This document shows, piece after piece, positions 6,502 through 12,702 of a stretch of 12,702 nucleotides of DNA (its first letter is position 1; each line of letters begins with the position of its first letter). The stretch lies in assembly GCA_003532195.1 (NCBI GenBank), contig DOFA01000032.1:5629-18330 (forward strand). Direction: 5' to 3'. Under the pieces are notes generated by a model. The model saw only the letters and a program-made list of their open reading frames with translations, was not told the DNA's origin and did not search any database. The translations under genes were made by a program, and so were the position numbers. Origin of the DNA: Clostridiales bacterium. Its GTDB lineage: Bacteria > Bacillota > Clostridia > Saccharofermentanales > UBA5734.

Positions 6502-7446
6502 TCAACGGGATTTGATGAATTCCTGAACCCACCAGTTTCTGCCGGACGAATCGGTATAAACGCCGATCGCCAGGGTGTCCGCTGACGCATTGAGGATGTT
6601 GCTGCGATGCCCGGGGGAATTCATCAGGTCCTGCATGGCGGCTTCCGGGGTAGCCTGACCGCCTGCGATATTTTCGCCGGCCCACCAGTAACTGATGTCC
6701 AAAGCACCGAGCAGCGAATACCAGACGATACTATCTGCCTGGTCGGTCGGCCGGTCGTGGCTGAATTTGACGGATATCTCCGCGGCGCGGATTGCCGCCG
6801 CCTCCTGCAGGGCGGAACCGCCTGCGGCCAGAGCCGGCAAACCTTCGTCGGCGCGGGCTTGGTTGACCAGATCAATAAAATGATCAACGCGTGTTTTCTG
6901 GCTGGCACTGAGCGGCCAATTCAATGGTACGCCGGGTAAATTAATTTGTATGCCTGAAGGTTCTGGTGTCGGCACGGCAGTTGGCGCCAGCGTCGGGTCA
7001 GGCTCCGGCGCGGCAGTTGGAGTCGGCGCCGGTTCAGACGTCGGCGCGGCAGTTGGAGTCGGCGCCGGTTCAGATGTCGGCGCGGCAGTTGGAGTCGGCG
7101 CCGGTTCAGATGTCGGCGCGGCAGTTGGAGTCGGCGCCGGTTCAGACGTCGACGCGGCAGTTGACACTGGCGTCGCTTCAGGAGTCGGCGCCGCGGTCAC
7201 TTTCGGCGGTATCGGCGCGCTGGCCTGGGGAGTTGCGGTCAGCGTCACATCAGTCCTGTCAGGGGAGCGGGCTGTTTCATGTTCCAGACCGCTGCGGGGA
7301 AGACTGGCAGAGACCGCTGCTGCAGCGTCTGTCTGGGATTGGACAGTCTGACCGGCCGCGCAGCCGGCGGCAGCGGACAGGAACAAAAAGATAAAGCCAA
7401 TGCCCAGACTGATGATTCTGCGGTAGCGGCAGATGCCAGGATCCAA
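6502..7446 (-). CDS. CAP/SCP-domain secreted lipoprotein with Pro/Thr/Ala repeat linker
   Basis: A 314-residue exported protein. Residues 1-29 form a signal peptide: basic RYRR (7-10), hydrophobic core 11-27, and AAGC with Cys29 as a probable lipidation site (the -3 position is Ala, so the lipobox is imperfect). Residues 70-164 are a low-complexity Pro/Thr/Ala/Glu linker with four identical 12-residue repeats (SEPAPTPTAAPT type, about 101-148). Residues 187-312 are a CAP domain of the bacterial SCP type: the conserved His230 (FSHDRP), Glu258 (WAGENIA) and His280 (SPGHRSNIL) are all present. The function of bacterial CAP domains is largely unknown. The start is TTG at 7444-7446, supported by AGGAGG eight bases upstream; the first in-frame Met would lose the signal peptide and most of the protein. 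It is first in an operon with DUF4364. Confidence 0.9.
   Translation of the reverse strand: MDPGICRYRRIISLGIGFIFLFLSAAAGCAAGQTVQSQTDAAAAVSASLPRSGLEHETARSPDRTDVTLTATPQASAPIPPKVTAAPTPEATPVSTAASTSEPAPTPTAAPTSEPAPTPTAAPTSEPAPTPTAAPTSEPAPTPTAAPEPDPTLAPTAVPTPEPSGIQINLPGVPLNWPLSASQKTRVDHFIDLVNQARADEGLPALAAGGSALQEAAAIRAAEISVKFSHDRPTDQADSIVWYSLLGALDISYWWAGENIAGGQATPEAAMQDLMNSPGHRSNILNASADTLAIGVYTDSSGRNWWVQEFIKSR
7006..7149 (-). repeat. Four tandem 36-bp repeats within the CAP lipoprotein gene
   Basis: Units at 7006-7041, 7042-7077, 7078-7113 and 7114-7149 differ only by C/T in one position of the GACGT/GATGT end. Degenerate partial units flank both sides. Each unit is 12 codons, so gain or loss of copies keeps the frame and changes only the length of the surface linker. 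Confidence 0.95.
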
Positions 7447-7479
7447 GAAATTCGCCTCCTGAAGGTTTGTATAATCTCC

Positions 7480-7500
7480 AACTGATTTGATAAACCAGTT
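7480..7500. promoter_or_regulatory. Imperfect 21-bp palindrome at the start of the CAP-DUF4364 transcript
   Basis: AACTG (7480-7484) and CAGTT (7496-7500) form the outer arms, TTT (7486-7488) and AAA (7492-7494) the inner arms, around a three-base centre with one mismatch. It lies directly downstream of the minus-strand -10 box at 7503-7508, at the predicted transcription start. This is the usual place for a repressor operator. The RNA could also form a short hairpin. Confidence 0.4.
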
Positions 7501-7502
7501 TT

Positions 7503-7531
7503 AGTATAAGGATAACACCGAGATTTGAAAA
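7503..7531 (-). promoter_or_regulatory. Promoter of the CAP-DUF4364 operon
   Basis: Read on the minus strand, TTTTCA (7531-7526) is followed by 17 bases and TATACT (7508-7503), giving four and five of six consensus bases. The start should be near 7496, about 50 bases before the TTG start codon. Confidence 0.5.
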
Positions 7532-7703
7532 GACCTAACGCGCCTGATTCGCCGTCAGCGCCAGAATACCGCCAGATTATCGCCGGATTTGTCCGCGCCG
7601 GAATTTTCGGTTTTGATTTCTGCACCGGCAGGCTCTATTCTGGCAGGCAACAGGTTCTGCAGCACGATTTAACATTTTTCCTGCAGGGCAAGACATAACG
7701 GAC
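7532..7703. other. Non-coding stretch between the divergent promoters
   Basis: The full gap between the CAP gene and galE is 318 bases (7447-7764). Its two ends hold the divergent promoters. I see no gene, RNA or clear terminator in 7532-7703. Open frames crossing it are extensions of out-of-frame shadows. The only pattern is a repeated CTGCAG (7656-7661 and 7681-7686), too short to interpret. Confidence 0.5.
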
Positions 7704-7743
7704 TTGGCAACCCGGTCAAGTCCTGCTACATTGTTATCAGGAC
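7704..7743 (+). promoter_or_regulatory. galE promoter with an overlapping inverted repeat
   Basis: TTGGCA (7704-7709, five of six) is followed by 17 bases and TACATT (7727-7732), preceded by TG one base away (7724-7725), an extended -10. GTCCTG (7720-7725) and CAGGAC (7738-7743) are inverted repeats that flank the -10 box, so a protein bound there would block the promoter. Predicted start is near 7738, about 27 bases before the ATG. Confidence 0.55.
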
Positions 7744-7764
7744 AATCGGCCGGGAGGACTTTGC

Positions 7765-8784
7765 ATGAGCACAATTCTGGTAACCGGCGGCGCCGGCTAT
7801 ATTGGCAGCCACACCTGCGTTGAACTGCTGAACGGCGGACACGAGCTGGTCGTCGCGGACAACCTGAGCAATAGCCGCCCGGAAGCACTGAACCGGGTTA
7901 AGGCCATAACCGGCCGGGATTTCGCCTTTTATCAGCTGGATGTCTGCGACCGATTTGCTTTGGCCGGACTTTTCCGCAAACACCGGATTGAATCGGTCAT
8001 TCACTTTGCCGGACTAAAAGCGGTTGGCGAATCGGTATCAGCCCCTTTGGCATATTACCGCAATAACCTCGACAGCACGCTCAGCCTATGTGAAGTCATG
8101 CGGCAATTCCAGGTCCGCCGCCTGGTTTTCAGTTCATCGGCCACTGTGTATGGCGTTCCGGCCAGCGTGCCGATCACCGAGGACTTTCCCCGCTCCTGCA
8201 CCAATCCATACGGCTGGACCAAATACATGAACGAGCAGATCCTGCGCGACCTGGCTGCTGCCGAACCTGACTGGTCGATTATGCTGCTGCGCTATTTCAA
8301 TCCGATCGGCGCCCATCCGTCCGGCCTGATCGGCGAGGATCCGTCCGGTATCCCCAACAACCTGGTGCCTTATATCGCTCAGGTGGCCATCGGCCGCCGC
8401 CCAGTCCTGCATATTTTCGGCCGCGATTATCCCACGCCGGACGGCACCGGCATCCGGGACTACATCCATGTTGTCGACCTGGCGCTCGGCCACTGCCGGG
8501 CGATTGAGCATGTCAGGGATCATAAAGGTACCGAAGCGGTCAACCTGGGCACCGGCCGCGGTTACAGTGTCCTGGAAACAGTCCGGGCTTATGAGAAGGC
8601 CAGCGGCCGCAAGATCCCCTGCCAGTTTGATCCGCGCCGGGCCGGAGATGTCGCCGCCTGTTACGCCGATCCGAGCAAAGCCCGCGAGCTTCTCGGCTGG
8701 CAGGCTGAACGGAGCCTGGATGAAATGTGCGCGGATTCCTGGCGCTGGCAGTCGCAAAACCCCAACGGGTATGCGGATGGATAA
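7765..8784 (+). CDS. galE: UDP-glucose 4-epimerase
   Basis: Cytoplasmic NAD-dependent enzyme of the extended short-chain dehydrogenase family that interconverts UDP-glucose and UDP-galactose, feeding the Leloir pathway or galactose-containing envelope polysaccharides. The 339-residue length is normal. The NAD-binding motif GGAGYIGSH is at 8-16, and HFAGLKAVGES at 80-90 is typical GalE. The catalytic Ser is within SSSATVYG (123-130), and Tyr149 and Lys153 are in NPYGWTKYMNE. The substrate-binding segment LRYFNPIGAHPSG and the DGTGIRDYIHVVDLA signature follow. GGGAGG lies eight bases before the ATG. It stands alone, with no galK or galT nearby but next to wall-polymer genes, which hints at an envelope role (inference). 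C4 epimerases of UDP-GlcNAc share these motifs, so dual specificity is possible. Confidence 0.94.
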   Translation: MSTILVTGGAGYIGSHTCVELLNGGHELVVADNLSNSRPEALNRVKAITGRDFAFYQLDVCDRFALAGLFRKHRIESVIHFAGLKAVGESVSAPLAYYRNNLDSTLSLCEVMRQFQVRRLVFSSSATVYGVPASVPITEDFPRSCTNPYGWTKYMNEQILRDLAAAEPDWSIMLLRYFNPIGAHPSGLIGEDPSGIPNNLVPYIAQVAIGRRPVLHIFGRDYPTPDGTGIRDYIHVVDLALGHCRAIEHVRDHKGTEAVNLGTGRGYSVLETVRAYEKASGRKIPCQFDPRRAGDVAACYADPSKARELLGWQAERSLDEMCADSWRWQSQNPNGYADG

Positions 8785-8891
8785 CGTCCGGAACTGATCC
8801 TGCGCCGGTTTTGCTATTCAGGTTCTCTATTGCGGATTGCTTGCGGATACTTTTCGATAATGTAAAGAATTTTTTAAATCAGTGTTTTATA

Positions 8892-8921
8892 TTACCGGAT
8901 CAGCCTGATCCGTGCTATGAT
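8892..8921 (+). promoter_or_regulatory. Promoter of the LCP-cvpA operon with a perfect palindrome in its spacer
   Basis: A -10 box TATGAT (8916-8921, five of six) is preceded by TG one base away (extended -10). A poor -35 TTACCG (8892-8897) lies 18 bases upstream. CGGATCAGCCTGATCCG (8896-8912) is a perfect 7-3-7 palindrome filling most of the spacer, so it is a good operator candidate. Upstream there is an A/T-rich block (8868-8893), a second -10-like GATAAT (8856-8861) and a direct repeat TTGCGGAT (8830-8837 and 8841-8848) with an 11-base period. Confidence 0.5.
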
Positions 8922-8988
8922 GAGACGATTTACTCTGGAAAAATTGGCAGTTCCATTGGAGAACAGCCTTTTTGGGAGGCTTTGATTC

Positions 8989-10401
8989 GTGAAGAAAACG
9001 CATCAGCCGCGATATGTTCCGTCAGGGACCACGGGCGGCACCCATGCAAAACCGGCCGGTAACGGCCATCATTTATCCGCACAGCCACCGCAGGGCGGAA
9101 CCGGGAAAAACCGCAGGCAGCGCGCGAAACAGACCAAGCCGGGCACCAGGAGAACGGCCCGGATTGCCGCAGTGACCCTGGCTGCCTTACTATTGGTCGT
9201 CGCCCTCGGCGGCTATCTGGTCTGGCGGCATATGGTCGGCAAAATCAATGTCATAAATCCATCGGACGAAACCCTGCCCAGCGAATTTAACGTCCCGACC
9301 GAAAGCCTGGTTAATCCTATACCAACCGAGAAAGGCATCATCAACATTCTTCTGCTTGGCGTCGACACCCTTAATGAGGATAGTTTTGAAGAGCGTTCCG
9401 ATTCGATGATGATCCTGACCATCGACGAAATCAACGGCAAAATCAAGCTCACCTCCCTGCAAAGGGATATGCTGGTTTACATTCCCGGCCGTTCGGAACC
9501 CAACAAGATCAACGCGGCCAACTCCCTGGGCGGGCCGCTTCTGGCCATGCGCGTGGTCAACGAAACGTTCCGCCTCAGCATCGAGAATTATGCAGTCATC
9601 AATATGAACGGCATGGAAAAGATGATCGATCTGGCTGGCGGGGTCATGGTCGATGTCCAGCCCAAAGAATTGCCTTACCTGAACGAAATAGCGCTGGGCA
9701 TGAATAGAACTTATCCCAATACGCCTCCCACCACGGCCCTGGAATCATCCGGGCTGCAGAAACTGAATGGGCGGCAGGCGGTCGCCTACTCCCGGATCCG
9801 CAAACTCGACAGCGACTACAAGCGCATGGCGAGGCAGCGTACCGTCCTGCAAGCGCTTTTCACCGAATTCCTCAAAACTGAAATGAATACACAAATCAAC
9901 CTGATATCCGAAGGGCTGGGCTTGATCACAACCAACATCAGTAAAACCCGGATCACGGAAATAGGCCTCAAGGTCATCCCCCTGATGAGCGGGGAAATCG
10001 ATCAGCTGCAGATCCCGATCGCCGGTTACTTCACGGAGTATTCCGGCTCCTCCTGGGTCAACCTCTGCGACTATAACGGCATGATTCCGCTCTTGCAAGA
10101 ATTCATTTTCGGTAAGACCTATCCTTTCGATCCGGTCAAGGTCATACCCGGCGCGCCCAATTCCGGCACCGTTCTGCCAGCGGTGACGCCAAAAACAACT
10201 ACGACAGCCCAAACGCCGACAACCGGAAAAACGGAACCGGCGCCGACTGAAACCACGGAACCGAATGCCGCCACCAGCCAGGAAACTGACTCTACGACTG
10301 GGGCAACTACCACGGAATCCAAGCAAACGACAACCATACCGACCGAAACCGCTGCTCCGACCCCGGAAACGACGACAACCGCTGCTGTTTCCGGGACATA
10401 G
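8989..10401 (+). CDS. LytR-CpsA-Psr (LCP) family cell-wall polymer ligase
   Basis: LCP proteins attach teichoic acids, capsule or other glycopolymers from lipid carriers to peptidoglycan on the outer face of the membrane. The 470-residue protein has a basic cytoplasmic tail (1-56), one membrane segment (57-79) and an outer LCP domain at about 116-295. The catalytic residues are visible: Asp126 (LLGVDT), Arg136 and Asp138 (RSDSMMI), Arg159 (SLQRDM), and the YSRIRKLDSDYKRMARQR block (267-284). Residues 395-470 are an unusual Thr/Ser/Pro/Glu-rich tail, probably disordered in the wall. The start is GTG at 8989, eight bases after GGGAGG (8974-8979); that site lies inside a small hairpin, AGCCT (8965-8969) with AGGCT (8977-8981). 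cvpA follows 42 bases later, probably in the same transcript. The polymer ligated cannot be told. Confidence 0.93.
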   Translation: MKKTHQPRYVPSGTTGGTHAKPAGNGHHLSAQPPQGGTGKNRRQRAKQTKPGTRRTARIAAVTLAALLLVVALGGYLVWRHMVGKINVINPSDETLPSEFNVPTESLVNPIPTEKGIINILLLGVDTLNEDSFEERSDSMMILTIDEINGKIKLTSLQRDMLVYIPGRSEPNKINAANSLGGPLLAMRVVNETFRLSIENYAVINMNGMEKMIDLAGGVMVDVQPKELPYLNEIALGMNRTYPNTPPTTALESSGLQKLNGRQAVAYSRIRKLDSDYKRMARQRTVLQALFTEFLKTEMNTQINLISEGLGLITTNISKTRITEIGLKVIPLMSGEIDQLQIPIAGYFTEYSGSSWVNLCDYNGMIPLLQEFIFGKTYPFDPVKVIPGAPNSGTVLPAVTPKTTTTAQTPTTGKTEPAPTETTEPNAATSQETDSTTGATTTESKQTTTIPTETAAPTPETTTTAAVSGT

Positions 10402-10443
10402 GCAGGAGCGGACACATTTAAAACACAAGCGAGGCGATGCAAG

Positions 10444-11094
10444 ATGCTGGTCAACCTGATTCTGATTGCGATCCTGATCCTTTGCGCTTTAATTGGATTG
10501 AAAAACGGCTTTCTGGTTATGCTGGGCCGGCTGGTCCTGTTTATCGTGGCTTTCGCGATCACCTTGTTCCTGATCGGACCGCTGACCGACGTACTGGCTG
10601 AAGTGCCGTTTCTGAACTCCCTTGCCGTCAAGCTGACCGACGGCATCCTGAAACCTTTGCAGCTGACGTCCGAAAATATCGGCACAGCTATTGAAAGCTT
10701 CAATCTGCCGCCGGCCCTCGCCCGGCTGATGCAGTCGAATCTGCCGACTCCTGACAACAGCGTCACCCAGGCCTATCCGGAATTCGCCGCAGTCTTGTTT
10801 AAATTTGCCCTGAACGCGGCCGTATTTGTCCTGATGTTTGTTGTGGCGTCCCTGGCTATCCATTTCATCGTCCGCGCCCTGACCAAGGTGACCGATCGCG
10901 CGCCGGGAATCAGCGCCATCAACCGGCTGGGCGGTATGCTGGCCGGGTTGCTCCTCGGCACGATTCAGCTGGCCATCCTGCTCCTGACCCTGGGCTTTCT
11001 GGTTCCCTATCTGCCGGCGCTGGCCGAGCCGCTGGCGGAATCCAGCATCGCCACCTTCTTTTATTCGATAAACATTTTATCGTATCTGTTATGA
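10444..11094 (+). CDS. CvpA family membrane protein
   Basis: A 216-residue inner-membrane protein of the CvpA (colicin V production) family, whose exact role is unclear; family members have been linked to envelope integrity. Four membrane segments are seen at about 3-18, 25-44, 122-145 and 161-189. The opening pattern LILIAILILCALIGLKNGF is typical, including the Gly-x-x-x-Gly/KNG turn. The middle loop (46-118) is longer and more polar than in short CvpA proteins. SRINRLGGMLAGLLLG-type sequence (here AINRLGGMLAGLLLG, 158-172) is the best family mark. The ribosome-binding site is GCGAGGCG at 10430-10437. It follows the LCP gene in the same direction and ends just before the groE promoter. Confidence 0.82.
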   Translation: MLVNLILIAILILCALIGLKNGFLVMLGRLVLFIVAFAITLFLIGPLTDVLAEVPFLNSLAVKLTDGILKPLQLTSENIGTAIESFNLPPALARLMQSNLPTPDNSVTQAYPEFAAVLFKFALNAAVFVLMFVVASLAIHFIVRALTKVTDRAPGISAINRLGGMLAGLLLGTIQLAILLLTLGFLVPYLPALAEPLAESSIATFFYSINILSYLL

Positions 11095-11101
11095 ATCCCT
11101 C

Positions 11102-11130
11102 TTGACAAAACTGCGGCAAGAGCCTATATT
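11102..11130 (+). promoter_or_regulatory. Sigma-A promoter of groES-groEL
   Basis: A perfect -35 box TTGACA (11102-11107), 17 bases and a near-perfect -10 TATATT (11125-11130). The predicted start is near 11137, five bases before the CIRCE element. Confidence 0.85.
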
Positions 11131-11141
11131 TATTTTTGAAG

Positions 11142-11168
11142 TTAGCACTCTGGATGTTAGAGTGCTAA
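11142..11168 (+). promoter_or_regulatory. CIRCE element (HrcA repressor operator)
   Basis: TTAGCACTC (11142-11150), nine bases, then GAGTGCTAA (11160-11168). Both arms match the CIRCE consensus perfectly. HrcA bound here represses groE until heat or misfolding titrates GroEL. hrcA itself is not in the window. Confidence 0.97.
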
Positions 11169-11210
11169 CTTTATCAGATGGATCAGAACAACAATAAAGG
11201 AGGCATTTAC

Positions 11211-11495
11211 ATGACCATCAAACCTTTAGGTGACCGAGTTGTCATCAAAATGATCGAAATGGAAGAAACGACCAAGAGCGGGATTGTTCTGCCCGGAACG
11301 GCGAAAGAGAAACCGCAGGTAGCGGAAATCATCGCAGTGGGACCTGGCGGCAATATTGACGGCAAAGAAGTCGTCATGCAGGTCAAAGTCGGGGACCGGG
11401 TGCTGATCAGCAAATATGCCGGGACCGAAATCAAGATGAACAATGTCGAATACACGATTCTCAAACAGAGCGACATTCTCGCTATCGTCGAGTGA
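11211..11495 (+). CDS. groES: Co-chaperonin GroES
   Basis: Ten-kDa co-chaperonin; seven copies cap the GroEL ring and enclose the substrate. The 94-residue length is standard. MTIKPLGDRVVIK is the typical opening, the mobile loop at about 17-33 carries the GroEL-binding IVL tripeptide (25-27), and KYAGTEIKMNNVEYTIL is conserved. I chose ATG 11211 because AAGGAGG (11197-11203) stands seven bases before it; an ATG at 11178 in the same frame lacks such a site and would add an untypical leader. Regulated by HrcA/CIRCE. Confidence 0.97.
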   Translation: MTIKPLGDRVVIKMIEMEETTKSGIVLPGTAKEKPQVAEIIAVGPGGNIDGKEVVMQVKVGDRVLISKYAGTEIKMNNVEYTILKQSDILAIVE

Positions 11496-11527
11496 AATCA
11501 TTCACAGAAAACCGGAGGTAGATCAAC

Positions 11528-12702
11528 ATGGCTAAAGATTTGAAATATGCTGAAGACGCCAGGCATGCCCTGGAAAGAGGCGTCAACAAACTCGCGGATA
11601 CCGTCAAGATCACGCTCGGCCCGAAAGGCCGCAACGTTGTTCTCGACAAGAAATTCGGCTCGCCGATAATTACCAATGACGGTGTGACGATCGCCAAGGA
11701 AATTGAACTGGAAGACCGTTTTGAGAACATGGGCGCCCAGCTGGTCAAGGAAGTCGCGACCAAAACCAATGATGTCGCCGGCGACGGTACCACAACAGCC
11801 ACATTGCTCGCTCAGGCGATCATTCGCGAAGGTATCAAGAACATTGCTGCCGGTGCCAATCCGATGATCTTGAAAAAAGGCATCATGCTGGCTGTCGATG
11901 CCGCTGTCAATGGCATCGCCGACGGCGCCAAGAAAGTTGCCGGCAAACAGGATATCACCCGGGTTGCTTCAATTGCCGCCAATGATTCCGTCATCGGCGA
12001 ATTGATTGCAGACGCAATGGAGAAAGTGACGTCCGATGGCGTCATCACGGTTGAAGAGTCCAAAACCATGCTGACCGAACTGGAAGTCGTCGAAGGCATG
12101 CAGTTCGACCGCGGCTATGTCTCGCCGTACATGGTCACCGACTCCGATAAAATGGAAGCGGTTCTGGATGATCCGTATATCCTGATCACCGACAAGAAAA
12201 TCACCAATATCCAGGAAATCCTGCCAGTTCTGGAAAAGATCGTCCAGGCCGGCCGCAAACTGGTCATCATCGCCGAAGATCTTGAAGGCGAAGCGCTGGC
12301 CACCATCCTGGTCAACAAGCTGCGCGGCACGTTCACCTGCGTCGCGGTCAAAGCTCCGGGATTTGGCGACAGAAGGAAAGCCATGCTCCAGGATATCGCC
12401 GTCCTGACCGGCGGCCAGGTCATCACCGAAGAACTCGGCCTGGAACTCAAGGAAACCACCCTCGACCAGCTCGGTCACGCCCGTCAGATCAAAATTCAGA
12501 AAGAAAACACAATCATCGTTGACGGCGCCGGCAGTGAAAAAGAGATCAAAGGCCGCATCGGCTCCATCCGCGCTCAGATCGAGGAAACAACTTCTGATTT
12601 CGACCGCGAAAAACTCCAGGAGCGGCTGGCAAAATTGTCCGGCGGCGTAGCTGTGATCAAAGTCGGATCGGCTACCGAAACCGAAATGAAAGAAAAGAAA
12701 CT
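11528..12702 (+). CDS. groEL: Chaperonin GroEL (3' end outside the window)
   Basis: Sixty-kDa chaperonin that folds proteins in an ATP-driven double ring. The frame is open from ATG 11528 to the window edge, about 391 of some 540 residues, with no frameshift. Visible marks are MAKDLKY and the ATP-binding KITLGPKGRNV (27-37) and GDGTTTATLLAQ (85-96). The apical-domain EGMQFDRGYVSPYM segment follows, then APGFGDRRKAMLQDIA and the LSGGVAVIKVGSATETEMKEKK run close to the edge. The catalytic Asp near residue 398 lies just beyond the window. GGAGGT (11514-11519) is eight bases upstream of the ATG. It is cotranscribed with groES, 32 bases away. Confidence 0.98.
   Translation, partial: MAKDLKYAEDARHALERGVNKLADTVKITLGPKGRNVVLDKKFGSPIITNDGVTIAKEIELEDRFENMGAQLVKEVATKTNDVAGDGTTTATLLAQAIIREGIKNIAAGANPMILKKGIMLAVDAAVNGIADGAKKVAGKQDITRVASIAANDSVIGELIADAMEKVTSDGVITVEESKTMLTELEVVEGMQFDRGYVSPYMVTDSDKMEAVLDDPYILITDKKITNIQEILPVLEKIVQAGRKLVIIAEDLEGEALATILVNKLRGTFTCVAVKAPGFGDRRKAMLQDIAVLTGGQVITEELGLELKETTLDQLGHARQIKIQKENTIIVDGAGSEKEIKGRIGSIRAQIEETTSDFDREKLQERLAKLSGGVAVIKVGSATETEMKEKK

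Noticed and set aside
7006..7149. Regular 36-bp repeats as a possible CRISPR array
   Set aside because: The units are directly adjacent with no spacers and encode 12-residue in-frame repeats.
6950..7394. Two plus-strand open frames rich in Gly-Val-Ala or Ser-Ala-Arg-Gln repeats
   Set aside because: They are opposite-strand shadows of the tandem repeats in the CAP lipoprotein gene, with no ribosome-binding site; the minus-strand gene has a signal peptide and a conserved domain.
7470..7475. Plus-strand TATAAT as a promoter toward galE
   Set aside because: No -35 box at a suitable distance, and galE has a better promoter at 7704-7732.
8896..8912. Palindrome read as a galE terminator
   Set aside because: No T-run follows on the plus strand (the next bases are TGCTATGATG), and an extended -10 box overlaps its downstream edge.
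11066..11084. CGATAA/TTATCG hairpin as a terminator between cvpA and groES
   Set aside because: It lies inside the cvpA coding end and has no T-run after it.
11178..11210. Upstream in-frame ATG as the groES start
   Set aside because: No Shine-Dalgarno site; the leader peptide is atypical, and ATG 11211 has AAGGAGG at the right distance.
1..12702. A novel defence, mobile or biosynthetic system
   Set aside because: Every sizeable frame is accounted for by a known or family-level gene with conserved order; no transposase, integrase, toxin-antitoxin pair, reverse transcriptase or unusual cluster is visible.

Overview
The window is a GC-rich stretch of an ordinary chromosome, most likely from an anaerobic member of the Clostridia (Firmicutes/Bacillota). 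The evidence is the rplU-prp-rpmA-obgE order, an L27 with a Prp-cleavable N-terminal extension, a perfect CIRCE operator before groES-groEL, a rubredoxin/flavodiiron pair typical of strict anaerobes, and a DUF4364 gene, a family I know mainly from Clostridia. Genus and species cannot be told from the sequence. All coding frames are intact. I see no tRNA, rRNA, insertion sequence, CRISPR array or prophage.

Region by region. Positions 1-1749 hold the tail of an unidentified gene, overlapped by four bases (ATGA) by a gene for a large polytopic membrane protein; its N-terminal outer domain looks like a degenerate alpha/beta-hydrolase. A terminator-like hairpin and the rplU promoter share the DNA at 1746-1807. 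Next comes the ribosome block: rplU (L21), prp (the protease that trims L27) and rpmA (L27). A strong intrinsic terminator follows, then obgE, a GTPase of 50S assembly, with no obvious promoter of its own. Positions 4303-5772 hold a rubredoxin and a class A flavodiiron protein behind their own promoter, a likely O2 or NO detoxification operon.

On the minus strand, 7531 to 5803 is an operon of a CAP/SCP-domain lipoprotein with a Pro/Thr/Ala repeat linker and a DUF4364 protein with a possible winged helix. Both genes start with TTG behind good Shine-Dalgarno sites, and an imperfect palindrome lies just downstream of the promoter. Divergent to it is galE (UDP-glucose 4-epimerase). Then come a LytR-CpsA-Psr (LCP) cell-wall ligase gene, whose promoter spacer is largely filled by a perfect palindrome, a CvpA-family membrane protein gene, and groES with the first 391 codons of groEL under sigma-A/CIRCE control.

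The themes are 50S biogenesis, oxidative defence, envelope building (CAP lipoprotein, GalE, LCP, CvpA) and protein folding. I found no convincing undescribed system. The points most worth a second look are regulatory DNA (the overlapped terminator/promoter, two palindromic operator candidates, the terminator before obgE), the pseudo-hydrolase membrane protein and the variable repeat in the CAP lipoprotein.
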